Source: Sarcocystis neurona
Taxonomy: Eukaryota; Apicomplexa; Conoidasida; Eucoccidiorida; Sarcocystidae
Reading direction: 5' to 3'
Assembly (NCBI GenBank): GCA_000727475.1
Contig: KL647288.1
Span: 5,880,446 to 5,944,445, forward strand
Length of the DNA: 64,000 bases
Each line of letters opens with the position of its first letter. The first letter of the stretch is position 1. The translations under genes and the position numbers were made by a program. Positions 12,101 to 23,562 of this stretch are shown one piece after another. The notes under the pieces were generated by a model. The model saw nothing but the letters and a program-made list of their open reading frames with translations. It was not told the DNA's origin and did no database searches.

Positions 12101-15100
12101 TGTGTGGGGGACTGGTTTCCGCTATTTTGTTCCTTTCACACGACATCTTGAGGCGCCTCCTTCTTCGTTCGTAGTTTGCGTGTCTCTCTAGCTGCTTCTG
12201 TCTTCTGCGTCGTTCTCCGTCTCTTATTACCTACGTGTGGGCGTACGCGTCGCCTCGTGTTCAAATAGACGCACACGCCCACACACACGTGTATACTAGT
12301 GTCTCCAAATACTCGTACACACAGCAGACATACACCCATGCAGTATTCCACCTTGTGTGAGGATCTGTGAGACATGCGACGACTACCTGTGTAAAGAAAG
12401 CACACTCCAGGCTCATCTTCTTCGCCCTATTTTCGAGCTCACTGTGGACACCTGTGCGTGCACACACATATATGTACGCCAGTACACATATGTAGCGAAT
12501 GCGTAGACACCTCGCGGTCTCTTTAGACGTAGGCACACGCCTGTGTGTACACTTGCACTTGTGCGTCTCTGTCATACATGTCTCTATACAGCGTGCCATC
12601 CCCCCACGTACGTACACATACACACACATACATATATATATTGTGGGCGGAGACGCCTTCCGGTCTACCCGGACGTATGTCTACGTCTGCACGTATGGCC
12701 GCGTGTGCCTACGATTTGCACAGAGAAGTACACGTGGACGCGTTCCCCTCTGTATCTATATACGCAGGTATACGTTGTGGTGTGCACAGGGGTCTGTGCG
12801 TGTGCTTCACACATGCGTCCACATACGCATGTATTTATGTGTATCTTATACCTCTGTCTGTTCTTCCCTGTGTACGTCTATCTGTATGTACTGCGTTTCT
12901 TCTACGCTTGTACATATATATGTATACATATGTGTATTCGTGTATATATATATATATATATATACGCAGGTGGGTGACCGTTCCAGATAGAAAGCACATT
13001 CTACTTATATATATATATATATGTACATGTGTATATACCTGTTCTGCATATGCATGTCTGTGTATGTGTGTGTGTGTCTTTACCGCCATACGTCTGTGTG
13101 AAATATGTTTATACGTGCAAATGTGTGTACACGTATACGTAGGTATCTGGCGTGTTTTCGCGTCTATACGCGTATGTGTGACTTGTATATACATCTTCCC
13201 ATACGCACAGACAGGCACTCGTATGTACGCACAAAATTTTACATCGATTTATTGTACACCGGCATGCGCGTGGGCCATATCTTCACCCCTACATATATAT
13301 ATACATACAGGTATATACATATAGGTGTATATATATATATCTATACAGGTACACATATATATATACAGGTATATATATATGTGTATTTGTGCGACCTTTT
13401 TGATGTTCTTTGGTATAATGTATAGCTGTCGCTATATACAGAGACTTAGGCACAGGTGACCTCTAGTCGGTTTGAGGTGTATGTACACCGGAGAGATTGG
13501 GGAAGGGAAGGGGATAACCAACGAGCAGCAGTAGCGCGTGTCCCTCGTCTCTACGAAGTGCGTCTCTGGGTAGATATACTTATCTGCAGAGGTAGACACG
13601 TATTTGGGGGAGACGCGAGTACAGAGAAAGCGACGCTGACGTGTATGCAGCGAGATGTCTGTGTAGATTTAGGTGGTTTTTCACACATGCAGACACATAG
13701 ATATGCGCGACGTACACATGTATGCATTTGCAGGATGAACGTGTCGTAGACCCGCGCATGCATTTCTAAGGCGTGTGTGTGTGTATACGTACATGCTCGT
13801 GGCTAGAGAGAGAGTTCTCGTATGCTACGCGTGCGGTCTTTTTCTGTAACTTGCACACGCGTGTGTGTATATGAATATATTATGTGTATATGTGTTCTAA
13901 CAGAGAGTTTGTGAGGACACGCTGTGCTTGTAGAAGACGGAGGTGACTGCCGTGTGAGTAAGTGGATGTACATATGCGTAGGCGCATATTAGGGAGTTTG
14001 CGAGCGTCATGTCTGGGGTGTATATCTGGGGTGTATCTGCAGTCCACACCCTCGGGGAAATGAAGTTGACAGGGAACTGCTTGCTGCACTCGCGTCCTCT
14101 TCTTCTCTTCGACCCGGTCTTCGACTCAGAGACAGAGCCGCACTGGAGGTTGCTGAAAGAACTCTTCGTTCAAGTAAGAGCGGTTGCGTGCTTTGCTGCT
14201 GCTGCTGTGGTTCTGCTGCTGTGCTGCTGCTGGTGAGCTGCTGTTGCTGTAGCTGCTGCGGTTGCTCATGTAGCTGCCACTCCTGCTGGTGCTGCTTGTC
14301 CTGCTGCTGCGGTAGCTGCGCGTGCGATGGTTGGTTCTACAGCTGCGGCGGCTGTTGCGCTCCCTGTTGCCGCTGTCGTTATTGCACAGGGTCTCCTGCT
14401 GCTGCTCGAGTGGCTGCTGCCCGCGCGCGCCCTTCGTGCGATGCTTGCGCTGCTGCTGCTGCTGTTACATCTCCTCTTTTCATCCTTCTGCTGGTGCTGC
14501 GTCTCGTGTTGCTGTTGCTTTCGTGTTTTTCCTCGCGTTGGACTCCCGCTGCGATGGTGGGTGGGTGTCGCTTGCGCGGGTGCGGAAAAAAGAAGTGGAG
14601 GAGGAAAAGAAGCCGTTATGCAAGTCGACGGCGGGGAAGTGCTTGCGCAAGTCACAAGAGAACCTCAAACGCTGAATTCGAAGAGGTTCGAATTTGTCGT
14701 GAAGACGTCGGATGTCTGCCAAGAGAAACAGCCACACGAGTTGAAACTGCGGCATATTTTCCTTTGATACACTACTAAACTCGTTGCAGTAGTACTGCAG
14801 TCACCTGGTACTAACATACTGGCAGTAGTAGGACTCACCGTAGAAGTCATATCGCGGTGAACGGGATGATGCCTTGCCAGGGATACTAATAGTAGGAGTC
14901 GTCGTAGAAGTGGTGACATAGCGAAAGGGTGATTTGTTGCTAGAAGTAGTAGTAATGGGAGTCCACGTAGAAGTGATAATATACCAGAAGGAGTGGTGCC
15001 TTCCTAGTAGTAGTAGTAGTGGGAGTCATCGTAGAAATGATAGTTTATCACAAAAGGGATGATGCCTTGCGACTAGTAGCAGTAGTGGAATTCCTCGTAA

Positions 15101-18100
15101 AAGGGATAATACAGCGAAAGGATGATGTGTTGCTAGTCGTAGTAGTGGGAATCCACGTAGAAGTGATAATGTAGCAAAAGGGACTATGCCTTCTTGCTAG
15201 TAGTGGTAGTAGTGGGAGTCGTAGAAATAATAATTTCTCGCACATCGGATGATGCGTCGCTTGTTGTGACCAGCAGTCGTAGGCGAAGAAGTTGTCGCAT
15301 TGTTTTCGAATCTTGCGAGCGCGCACCTGCATGTCGTATTATCCACAACAGTCGATGCTGAAGCAGTCTTCCTAATCTGCTGTCAAATGTTTTTAGAGGA
15401 AGATAAGAAAGGTTTGTAATGAAAGTTCAGTATTTGTAGAGGAAGTTGTCTCCGTCATCCGGGAGGCTTCCTGGTGGTCCTTGTGGTAGCAGTCGCCAAT
15501 AAGAACAACAGTCGTAGCAACGAACGAGGAGGAGCAGGAGTATTTTTAAGAGAACAGAGTCACCGTCGTAGGAGTTCTTGCCTTGCACAGCAGCAAGAAT
15601 AGCAGCGCGGGGATATTGTCCTTCGAGAGAAACACCAGCAGGACTACGAGAACGCACTTGCAAGAAAAGAGCCGTGATCGTCGTGATGGGCAGGAGGAAC
15701 CCACGTTTACGAGTAGTAGGGGTTAGCGGCTAGCTGCAAGGAAGTTGACTGTGTAGTACTGGTAGTAGAAATAATAGTAGTAATAGTAGTAGTAGTAATA
15801 ATAGTAGTAATAGTAGTAGTAGTAATAATAGTAGTAGTAGCAGTGGTAGTAATAGTAGTAGTAATAGTGGTAGTAACAGTAGTAGTAATAGTGGTAGTAA
15901 TACTAATAGTAGTAATAGTAGTAGTAATAGCAGTAGTAGTAATAGTAGTAGTAGTAATAGTAGTAGTAGGTAAGGGCTAGGTGCAAGAAAGTTGACTGTT
16001 CAGTAGTTGTAGTAGTATACCTTTTACAGGAGGACTCGGTGTCAACAAAACATCGTTCAGTGTAATCCGCAGCAAGTTTGATAACATTACTGCCTAAAGC
16101 GTAGAGACTCTGATTATATACCGTCTATATACACGCATACACATGTGTACATATATATATATATATATAGGTGTACGTGCGCCGTGATACGTATATATAC
16201 ATGTCTATATTTAGATATATGTCTGCGTCTGTACATATATATATGTGTGTAGGTGTAGTTGTGTTTTGTCGTAGTTTATCGTAATGTGGATAGTTATGAT
16301 AATATACGGAAAACAGCAGTACGGGTGAGAACAGTAAAAATAGACTCCTTGAGCCGCAGCAGTAATAATGACAGCCATACGACCGTAGGAGGAGGAAGTG
16401 TGTATATGGTAAGAGCAGTCGTGCGCCAACAAAAAATACTGCGAAATTTATATAAGTAGTAATAGTCATACGGACCCTTTTTTCTGCAGGAATAGGAGAG
16501 ATTTTCACAGCCCACCTCCAGTCAGGCCTTCGCGTAGTCGTCGTTGTATTAGTGGGTCGTCCGTATGAAAAAGAGTCCTGCAGCGATGACAGATGGAGGA
16601 GGACTAGTAGTTTGACCACCGACGTCAAACGCCCAAGGCCTGTCCTATGTACCCATACCTGTATCTGCACAAACCTTCAACATATACTTGTACACGAATA
16701 TGTAATTTATATATTTCTTCCGTGCGTATCGCTATATATACACATGTGTATACACATGTGTGTACGTGTCTAATGTACACCTCTACCTTGCGTATATACG
16801 TATATATATGTGTGCATATCTAATGTATACACCTGTACCTTGCGTACATATATATATGTATATACATATACATATATTCGTGCCCAGATCTCTCCTGTAG
16901 ACATCCGCGTATGAGTGAGTGCGTATACAGGTAAGTGTGTTTCCACTCAAATCGATATCAGTAGTATATATATCTCTATATAAATACATATATATATATA
17001 TATATGTATCTGCACATACGTGTGTATATACTCTACTGCGTATATGACAGGTGAGGAAGTGGAAATGTGATGCACGGCCCGCAGGTGTTTGGGACGCCGA
17101 GAAACCACCCGAAGGCGAAGCCGTTTTTCGACCACGCGATGGGTTTTTTTAAGTTTGATGGAAATAAACTCTGGTTCCGTCATTACCAGGTACGGAAGTT
17201 TCCGAACTTCTCTACGGGCATCCGTGTTACACACTCTCCTACATATGTGTCTTCTTCTGTTCAGACAGACATGCCTGTGAAAAAGTGGATTTCTGCAGAG
17301 GCACGTGGTGTGCACACAGGCATCTCGTTTGTATGTATGTGTTTTTGTTGTGTGTGTGTGTGTGTGTGTGGTCTCTTATCCTTTGTATCATTTGCTCTCC
17401 TCTTTCCCTCTCTCTCCCTCACTCTCTTTCTCCCTCCCCCTATCTCTCTGCTCACATTTCTTCGCGGGGATGTATCTGTGTGCCCAAGAGAATGTGCGCC
17501 TATGCACGTGTAGTGAATGTGTGTGGGCAGTGGGCCGTTTCTGGCTTGTAGCTGTTGTCTACACTGGCGCACATAGCAGTTTGTAAATGCCGACAAACAA
17601 AAATAACTTGGTGGTTTGCATGAGATGTGAGTATACTGTTGCGACTCTCGTGAACAAGGTAGGAGGCTTCAAGGAAACTGCAGAAAGTTTCTCCTTAAAA
17701 TTCCTGCGTACCTGGGCGCACGTAACATGTCTCTCGATCCTGCTCCACAGGGTCGTCTCACATCCGCTCACCGGCAGGAGCAGATATGTACATATATACG
17801 TATCCATATATACAAATCTACCTATACATATTCATATATATATATGTCGGCCGCTCACTGGCATACATATATACATACCTACCTACATATATATATATAT
17901 ATATATGCATAGATGTCAGCCGCTCACCGGCAGGAGCAGATACACACGGTTGTACACATACGTGCAGACACCTCTATGTATACTTACATATATATATATA
18001 TATATATGTTGCACACTCGTGTATGTACGCAAGTGCTCATGTGGAGAAACGTGGACAGAGAGAGAGCAAGAGTGGCATGAAAGCGCGTACGTGCGCAGTG

Positions 18101-21100
18101 CACTTACTTTTGCAAGTGCGGGGGAGCCTGCTGCTTTCGTCGAAGGAGCGGTCTGCGTTGTCTTCACACGCTGGGAGCAGGCTGACGACTGAGAGAGTGT
18201 GTCCGGTGGCGCGTCTCTTCTTCTCCCCCGACGTATTATGTGTTGTACGTTGCTGTCTCCTTCTGCTGGTAACCCTCTGCTCTCCTCGTGGGTGGCGTCT
18301 TTTTCGTCAAGCCGTCCGGCGCAGATGTAGAGCTGTAGATGGACGTGACGCCGTGGAGACAGGAACATGGTGCCGGCGGTCCTTTTCCTTTTCCTCGCCT
18401 CCGTTGCACGCCAGAACACATGTGGGCATGCGTAGTGTGTGTGCGTGTGTGTGAATAGATGACAAATGATTTAATACGTATGCACGCACACACACACACA
18501 CACATGCACGTGCGAGTGTGTGAAGAGGATCACCGCTGACTCTCTCCTTTTGGGTGCTGCGGGAGATGCAACACAAACTGTCCGCGAGAAAACCGTGCAG
18601 ACAACTTCTTTGAAGCTCTCCGCTCAGGACTTGCGTTTGTGGCTGTAGTGCCGTCAACCTGTTGGCAACGACACATCCGCAAAGCTTGTGTGTGTGTGTG
18701 TGTATTTCTCTGTGTGCGTGAGCCTGCGATGGTCGCGGCTTCGCTCGACTTCTTCACGACGTCACACCGGCGTTTCTCGTCCCTTCTTCGTCTTAGGTGG
18801 GACGTATCTTTCCTTCTGCTGATTTTCCTTCTGTTCTTCGGTTGAAAGTGAAGCGTTCTTTCTGTTCTTCCGTCTGCGTCTATATGTCTGGTTCCTGCTG
18901 CAAATGTTTTTTCTTCTTTCTAAGGACGTCCTGCGCATCCTCTCGATTTTTCATGAAGGGACCACCGCGCCAGCCACGTTCTACTTTTTTTCTTGTGCAA
19001 GACGGCTTCATTCTGATATACCGCCTCTCTTTGTTCTCTGAGGAACTGTCTCGCCGCGGACTGGTGCCGTTGTGAACGCCTGTTGCACAACGTCTCGTCT
19101 CGTCTAACTCGCGTCGCTATTTCATCAAAAATTGCAAGTCTTCCTGTTCTTCGTAAGCAGAATGCTAGTCTCTCGGCTCTCCATCAGAAAAACGCTGCTG
19201 TGTAAGTTCTGCGTCTCCAAAAACGAACTCCTGCCGTTCTCCGTATCCATTTTGCGTTGCAGTCGATTTTCTCCTTGCCGCTTGGCACTACGCAGCCGCG
19301 GAGCGTCTCTGTGGAACTACTGGGAAGGCTCTCCTTTGATACCTTTGATATATTCAGTTCCTGTGGCCTCACGTTCTTGGGCAAAATCCTTTCCTCTTCT
19401 TTTCCTGTCGCGTGCTCTTCTGTTCCTCCCAGATTGCGCCGCTAGTCCCCGGAAGCACGGGTGATGCAAACAAACCGGAGCGACAAACTTTCGTCGAAAT
19501 TGGTAAGCGGGCAGTCTCTTAGAAAGCGAGACACTTGTATCATACATCACATTACACCTATTACCCTATCATACATATATATATATATATATAGATAGAT
19601 AGATAGATATATATGCACATGTATAGGTACGCACACAGACGTATAATTCTTCTCCGTTCCTCTCCCTCTCTCGATGTATATACGCGAAACTGGCGCGTTC
19701 AAAGTGTCGTCAATAATTAACACGTGCGAGGAGAGCAAAACGGCATTACACACGCCTGCTTTCCATCTCGATCCTACATCTCAGAAACCCGGAAGGGTTT
19801 GCTTCCGCCGTCGCACAGGGAGAAGGCAACGACACACGTCTGCCTCCTCTGTACGCCAGCTGCCGTTCGGGGTTCATACTTGCTAAATTATGTTCTCGCA
19901 CAGCCAGCGTATGTTCGTGCATTAGTCTATTCGTGCGCGTTCCCGTATGTGTACTTGTGTATATACGTCTTCTTGTGTGAACACCAGTACTATATATATA
20001 TATAGTTTCTGTGTACGTGCACGCGTTTCTCCGTATGTGTATACCTATATATATATATATATATATGTATATGTGTGGTNNNNNNNNNNNNNNNNNNNNN
20101 NNNNNNNNNNNNNNNNNNNNNNNNNNNNNNNNNNNNNNNNNNNNNNNNNNNNNNNNNNNNNNNNNNNNNNNNNNNNNNNNNNNNNNNNNNNNNNNNNNNN
20201 NNNNNNNNNNNNNNNNNNNNNNNNNNNNNNNNNNNNNNNNNNNNNNNNNNNNNNNNNNNNNNNNNNNNNNNNNNNNNNNNNNNNNNNNNNNNNNNNNNNN
20301 NNNNNNNNNNNNNNNNNNNNNNNNNNNNNNNNNNNNNNNNNNNNNNNNNNNNNNNNNNNNNNNNNNNNNNNNNNNNNNNNNNNNNNNNNNNNNNNNNNNN
20401 NNNNNNNNNNNNNNNNNNNNNNNNNNNNNNNNNNNNNNNNNNNNNNNNNNNNNNNNNNNNNNNNNNNNNNNNNNNNNNNNNNNNNNNNNNNNNNNNNNNN
20501 NNNNNNNNNNNNNNNNNNNNNNNNNNNNNNNNNNNNNNNNNNNNNNNNNNNNNNNNNNNNNNNNNNNNNNNNNNNNNNNNNNNNNNNNNNNNNNNNNNNN
20601 NNNNNNNNNNNNNNNNNNNNNNNNNNNNNNNNNNNNNNNNNNNNNNNNNNNNNNNNNNNNNNNNNNNNNNNNNNNNNNNNNNNNNNNNNNNNNNNNNNNN
20701 NNNNNNNNNNNNNNNNNNNNNNNNNNNNNNNNNNNNNNNNNNNNNNNNNNNNNNNNNNNNNNNNNNNNNNNNNNNNNNNNNNNNNNNNNNNNNNNNNNNN
20801 NNNNNNNNNNNNNNNNNNNNNNNNNNNNNNNNNNNNNNNNTATATATATATAGTTTCTGTGTACGTGCACGCGTTTCTCCGTATGTGTATACCTATATAT
20901 ATATATATATATATGTATATGTGTGGTGCACGTATAAGAGTTGGGGAGCAGCTCGGTATGCTGGGTGACGGTATACGCCCATATGCGTGGATGCTGGGGA
21001 GAAGCTCAGAACGAAGTGCGCCAGTTATAGTGTCAAATATGTTTTCTACTCTCGTGCGAAACTCAGCGCAGAAAGGGACACATACGTACATATTAAGGAT

Positions 21101-23562
21101 ATGTGTGTGCTGCGTAGAGTCTTCCGCGCTCAACCGTTCTTTCTGAACTCTCTTCAGTGACTTGCCAACGTGTGCCTTCGTACAAATGTGCGTCGTGGTG
21201 CAACGGACGGTGAATTGTGTGTGTCTATATGTCTTCTCGATATATAGTTTGTAAAGCGTTTGGCAGCTCAGACCCACGTAAGACCTGAACGGGATTTCTT
21301 AGTCTATCACGTCATACGAAAAGTGACTTCTCCTTTTAAGACGTGAACTTGTTCCGTGTATACACTAGAAGCAACAGGCACTACTGTGTAGCGTTGTGGA
21401 GTGGAACTTAATCCTCTGCCTCATATTTTCCTTCCTTTGGACGGCGTAGCTTGGCTGCGGAATGTGTCTTCTCTCTCTTCCACAAGAGAGACGAAAGAGA
21501 GAAGTTTTTTTTCTTTTTTTGGCGTGCGTGACGTTTCCGTCTCGTGTCGTTGTGACGCTCTGGCCTCCCCTGTGTGTATATGCAGCATCTGTAAAATGTA
21601 TCGCTCTTTTGCGGATGACTGCTTCGGTGTGGCAGATGTAGAAATTGATCAGATGAAGTCTATTTACGGTGAACTCGCCTTTAGTTGACTGGTGCTGATG
21701 GAACGCCTAGCGATATACGGCAAAGCAGCGTCTACATATTCAGACGTACATGCATGTAGACGGCTTACGTCGCTGATGGGCAATTGCTGGCTCTTTCTTT
21801 TCTGATGATAACGCAGGTCCTCGCTGCGTATTTGAGGCAGTGAAGATCCTCGATGACGCCTTTGGTGGCAAGACGATTTGGAGCAACCGTGACTTTGTTC
21901 CGACGCGAGACGTGAGTCTTTTTTTTCTACACTGCAAAGCCCTCTTTGTATATTCTTTGATTTTCACCACAATGCGGCCGTCATTTCCCTCGGCTTCTGC
22001 GCGCCATTGCATTTCCGTGCGAGCCGGCCGTCCTCCTCGTGTTTCTCTTCAACGTTGACATCGGTGCAATCGTCAAGAACGTCCACAAAGCAGTCCGACG
22101 TAAAGTGTGAGTATTTTTTTTCCTATGCTGAAGCAGCTCATATATATGTATATATTCACATTTTTACCTGTATCGACGTATGTCTACGTATGTACCCGGG
22201 AAACTACGTAAGGAACTGTTAACGCGTGTGTGAGTGGGCAGGCGACTCGACTTGCATTTGACACACTGATGTGTGTAAATACGTTGCGGAGTATGTTTGT
22301 TTGGATACTAGTAAGAGGTCTACACGAAGGCTGTTTTCCGCTGTTCTCTGAGGTGTATGTGCTTCTACTCGAAGGTCTGATTGCGATGTTTCTACATTTC
22401 CTCCGTCTGGAGAAGAATAATGCCTTGTTGCAGGCGTAGTGACGGATGAGTTGCCTTCGAAGTTACGCGAATGTCCACGAGGACTACGCATTAAACGCAG
22501 TGTCAGGGGAATGTTTTGATACCCACGTATTACCTACGCACTCAAGATTGTGCTTTGTCATATATATATATATATATATAAATACATATGTATGTATGCA
22601 AGTGTGTGTGTTACACGTGTATACATACACATTTCTGTACGTGTCGCTCTCTCTGGGTACATATATATATATATATATATATGTATGTATACATGAATAT
22701 ACAAGCTCATGCATATGTGTATATATGTACACCTCGAGGGAGAGGAGGAGACTGTGGCGACGGGCGCGGACGCCCATACAGGGGCGCGAAGAAGAAGTGA
22801 TGGAAGCGAGTATGTCAGAAGGAGGGAATTATTTCTGGTATATTTATCTAAGGACACTTTTCTAGTTCTGTGGAGCATTGTTGTTTGCATTGTGCTATTG
22901 AGGTCTGCGAGCGTGTTTTGTCGCTTTTTTGTGCACGGCGTAGCCGTTGGGTAAATAGGGGGCGTTTCTTTTTGCGTACTGGTTTCGTAATTGATTGGAA
23001 GATGTGCTTTTAGGTTTACTGGTGGAATATTGCTTCGTAAGCTGGAATGTATGTTTGAGCGCGCTGGTGCTGTGTTTGTGTTTCACCAGGTGGTGGCGCT
23101 ACATCGAATGCAGACAGCAACAGAATATGCCGCGCGTGTCACGGCGAAAGAGAGAAGAGAGGTGAGGGAAGTTTTTGCATATTTGTAGCTGCCAGATGGA
23201 ATGAAAACGTAACGTGTCGGTTTTGGTCGCGTGTTTATGTTGTGTTTCGCGAGCGGTAACCTTTTTCACACATTTAACAACGCCAAAGAGAAAATTGATG
23301 TGTACAAGAGAAGCATGCGTTGAAGGCGACTCCAAAGAGGCGCACGTAGGTTTGCAGGATACTGCGGGTGCTCTCAGTCCGAGGACGAAATCTCTTTGAT
23401 GTCGTGTTTTAGTAGTAAGACACGTGTTGTGTCCTCCTGTGTGCAACGCAGGAGAAGAAGGAGCAAATGAAAGGACATGAAGATCCTCTCTCATTTGAAA
23501 ATGTTTTTGGAGGACACGTCGCCCGAAATCTGGGGCGACCGTCGAAGAAGCACAAGTCTTAA
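8109..23562 (+). CDS. BRX1: Ribosome biogenesis protein BRX1 (Brix domain), 9 exons
   Basis: BRX1 is a nucleolar Brix-domain factor needed for 60S ribosomal subunit assembly. Proposed exons: 8,109-9,374; 10,743-10,801; 11,706-11,806; 14,043-14,173; 17,085-17,189; 17,265-17,307 (least certain); 21,817-21,911; 23,090-23,161; 23,452-23,562. All junctions are GT-AG and phases agree, giving about 660 residues. The Brix core starts near residue 392 (RVLVLSSRG). Exon 3 carries FFESRKYD and PHGPTA. Exon 4 has MKLTGNC and RPLLLFDP. Exon 5 has NHPKAKPFFDH and LWFRHYQ. Exon 7 has GPRCVFEAVKI and FGGKTIW. All are colinear with eukaryotic BRX1. The start is the first ATG after an in-frame TAA at 8,034. 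A Gln/Ala/Arg-rich extension of about 390 residues precedes the core, so the protein is nearly twice the usual length of about 300-350. Introns of up to 4.5 kb are full of repeats and one holds an assembly gap. Confidence 0.9.
9409..10640 (+). repeat. CTG-triplet tract inside BRX1 intron 1
   Basis: Right after the exon 1 donor (GTAATG at 9,375) the plus strand switches from CAG-type to CTG-type triplets for about 1.2 kb. The frame of exon 1 stays open across it, so a naive 829-codon reading frame ends at 10,598. The downstream Brix exon at 10,743 shows that this part is intron. Confidence 0.85.
9815..10005 (+). repeat. Tandem duplication of 95 bp in BRX1 intron 1
   Basis: Two adjacent near-identical units begin GCTCTGTGTTCTCC at 9,815 and 9,910. 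They share the non-triplet stretch CGCCCTGCCTTCGCAGTGG. The duplication is recent in appearance and lies within the CTG tract. Confidence 0.85.
11165..11560 (+). repeat. CTG-triplet tract in BRX1 intron 2
   Basis: CTG/TGCTGC-rich DNA lies within the intron 10,802-11,705, again with CTG on the sense strand. No coding signal is assigned to it. Confidence 0.75.
12240..13420. repeat. TA/CA/GT microsatellite cluster in BRX1 intron 3
   Basis: Dense alternating purine-pyrimidine repeats (TATA, ACACAC, GTGTGT, ATACATAT) fill much of the intron 11,807-14,042. The Tyr/Ile/Cys/Val-rich open frames here are typical translations of such DNA and are not genes. Confidence 0.8.
14196..14510 (+). repeat. CTG-triplet tract at the start of BRX1 intron 4
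   Basis: CTG-type triplets start about 20 bases after the exon 4 donor (GTAAGA at 14,174). This is the third BRX1 intron with a sense-strand CTG tract. Confidence 0.8.
14815..15265 (+). repeat. Minisatellite, about 64 bp x 7
   Basis: Degenerate units share GGGAGTC, CGTAGAAGTGATAAT and GGGATGATGCCTTGC, followed by AGTAGTAGT. Copies begin near 14,830, 14,893, 14,957, 15,022, 15,086, 15,147 and 15,212. The array lies inside BRX1 intron 4. Confidence 0.8.
15755..15972 (+). repeat. AGT/AAT triplet microsatellite
   Basis: An imperfect run of AGT and AAT triplets covers about 215 bp. It is bracketed by similar sequences starting GCTAG at 15,729 and 15,976 that continue through GTTGACTGT. It lies in BRX1 intron 4. 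Confidence 0.85.
17757..17960 (+). repeat. Three spaced copies of a GC-rich motif within TA repeats
   Basis: CCGCTCACCGGCAGGAGCAG occurs near 17,763 and 17,921, with a partial copy (GGCCGCTCACTGGCA) near 17,850. The copies are separated by TATA/ACAT repeats, so the period is about 75-85 bp. They lie within the large BRX1 intron 6. Confidence 0.7.
20080..20840. other. Assembly gap (761 N) with duplicated flanks
   Basis: There are 761 undetermined bases. The 87 bases before the gap (19,993-20,079) are identical to the 87 bases after it (20,841-20,927), including the length of the TA run. This suggests a scaffolding join over an unresolved repeat or a duplicated contig end. The gap lies in the proposed BRX1 intron 17,308-21,816, so an undetected exon there cannot be excluded. 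Confidence 0.95.

Noticed and set aside
12240..13420. Tyr/Ile/Cys/Val-rich open frames (up to about 260 codons)
   Set aside because: Typical translations of TA/CA/GT microsatellites.
14815..15265. CRISPR-like array
   Set aside because: The units are contiguous degenerate tandem repeats without spacers, in a eukaryotic intron.
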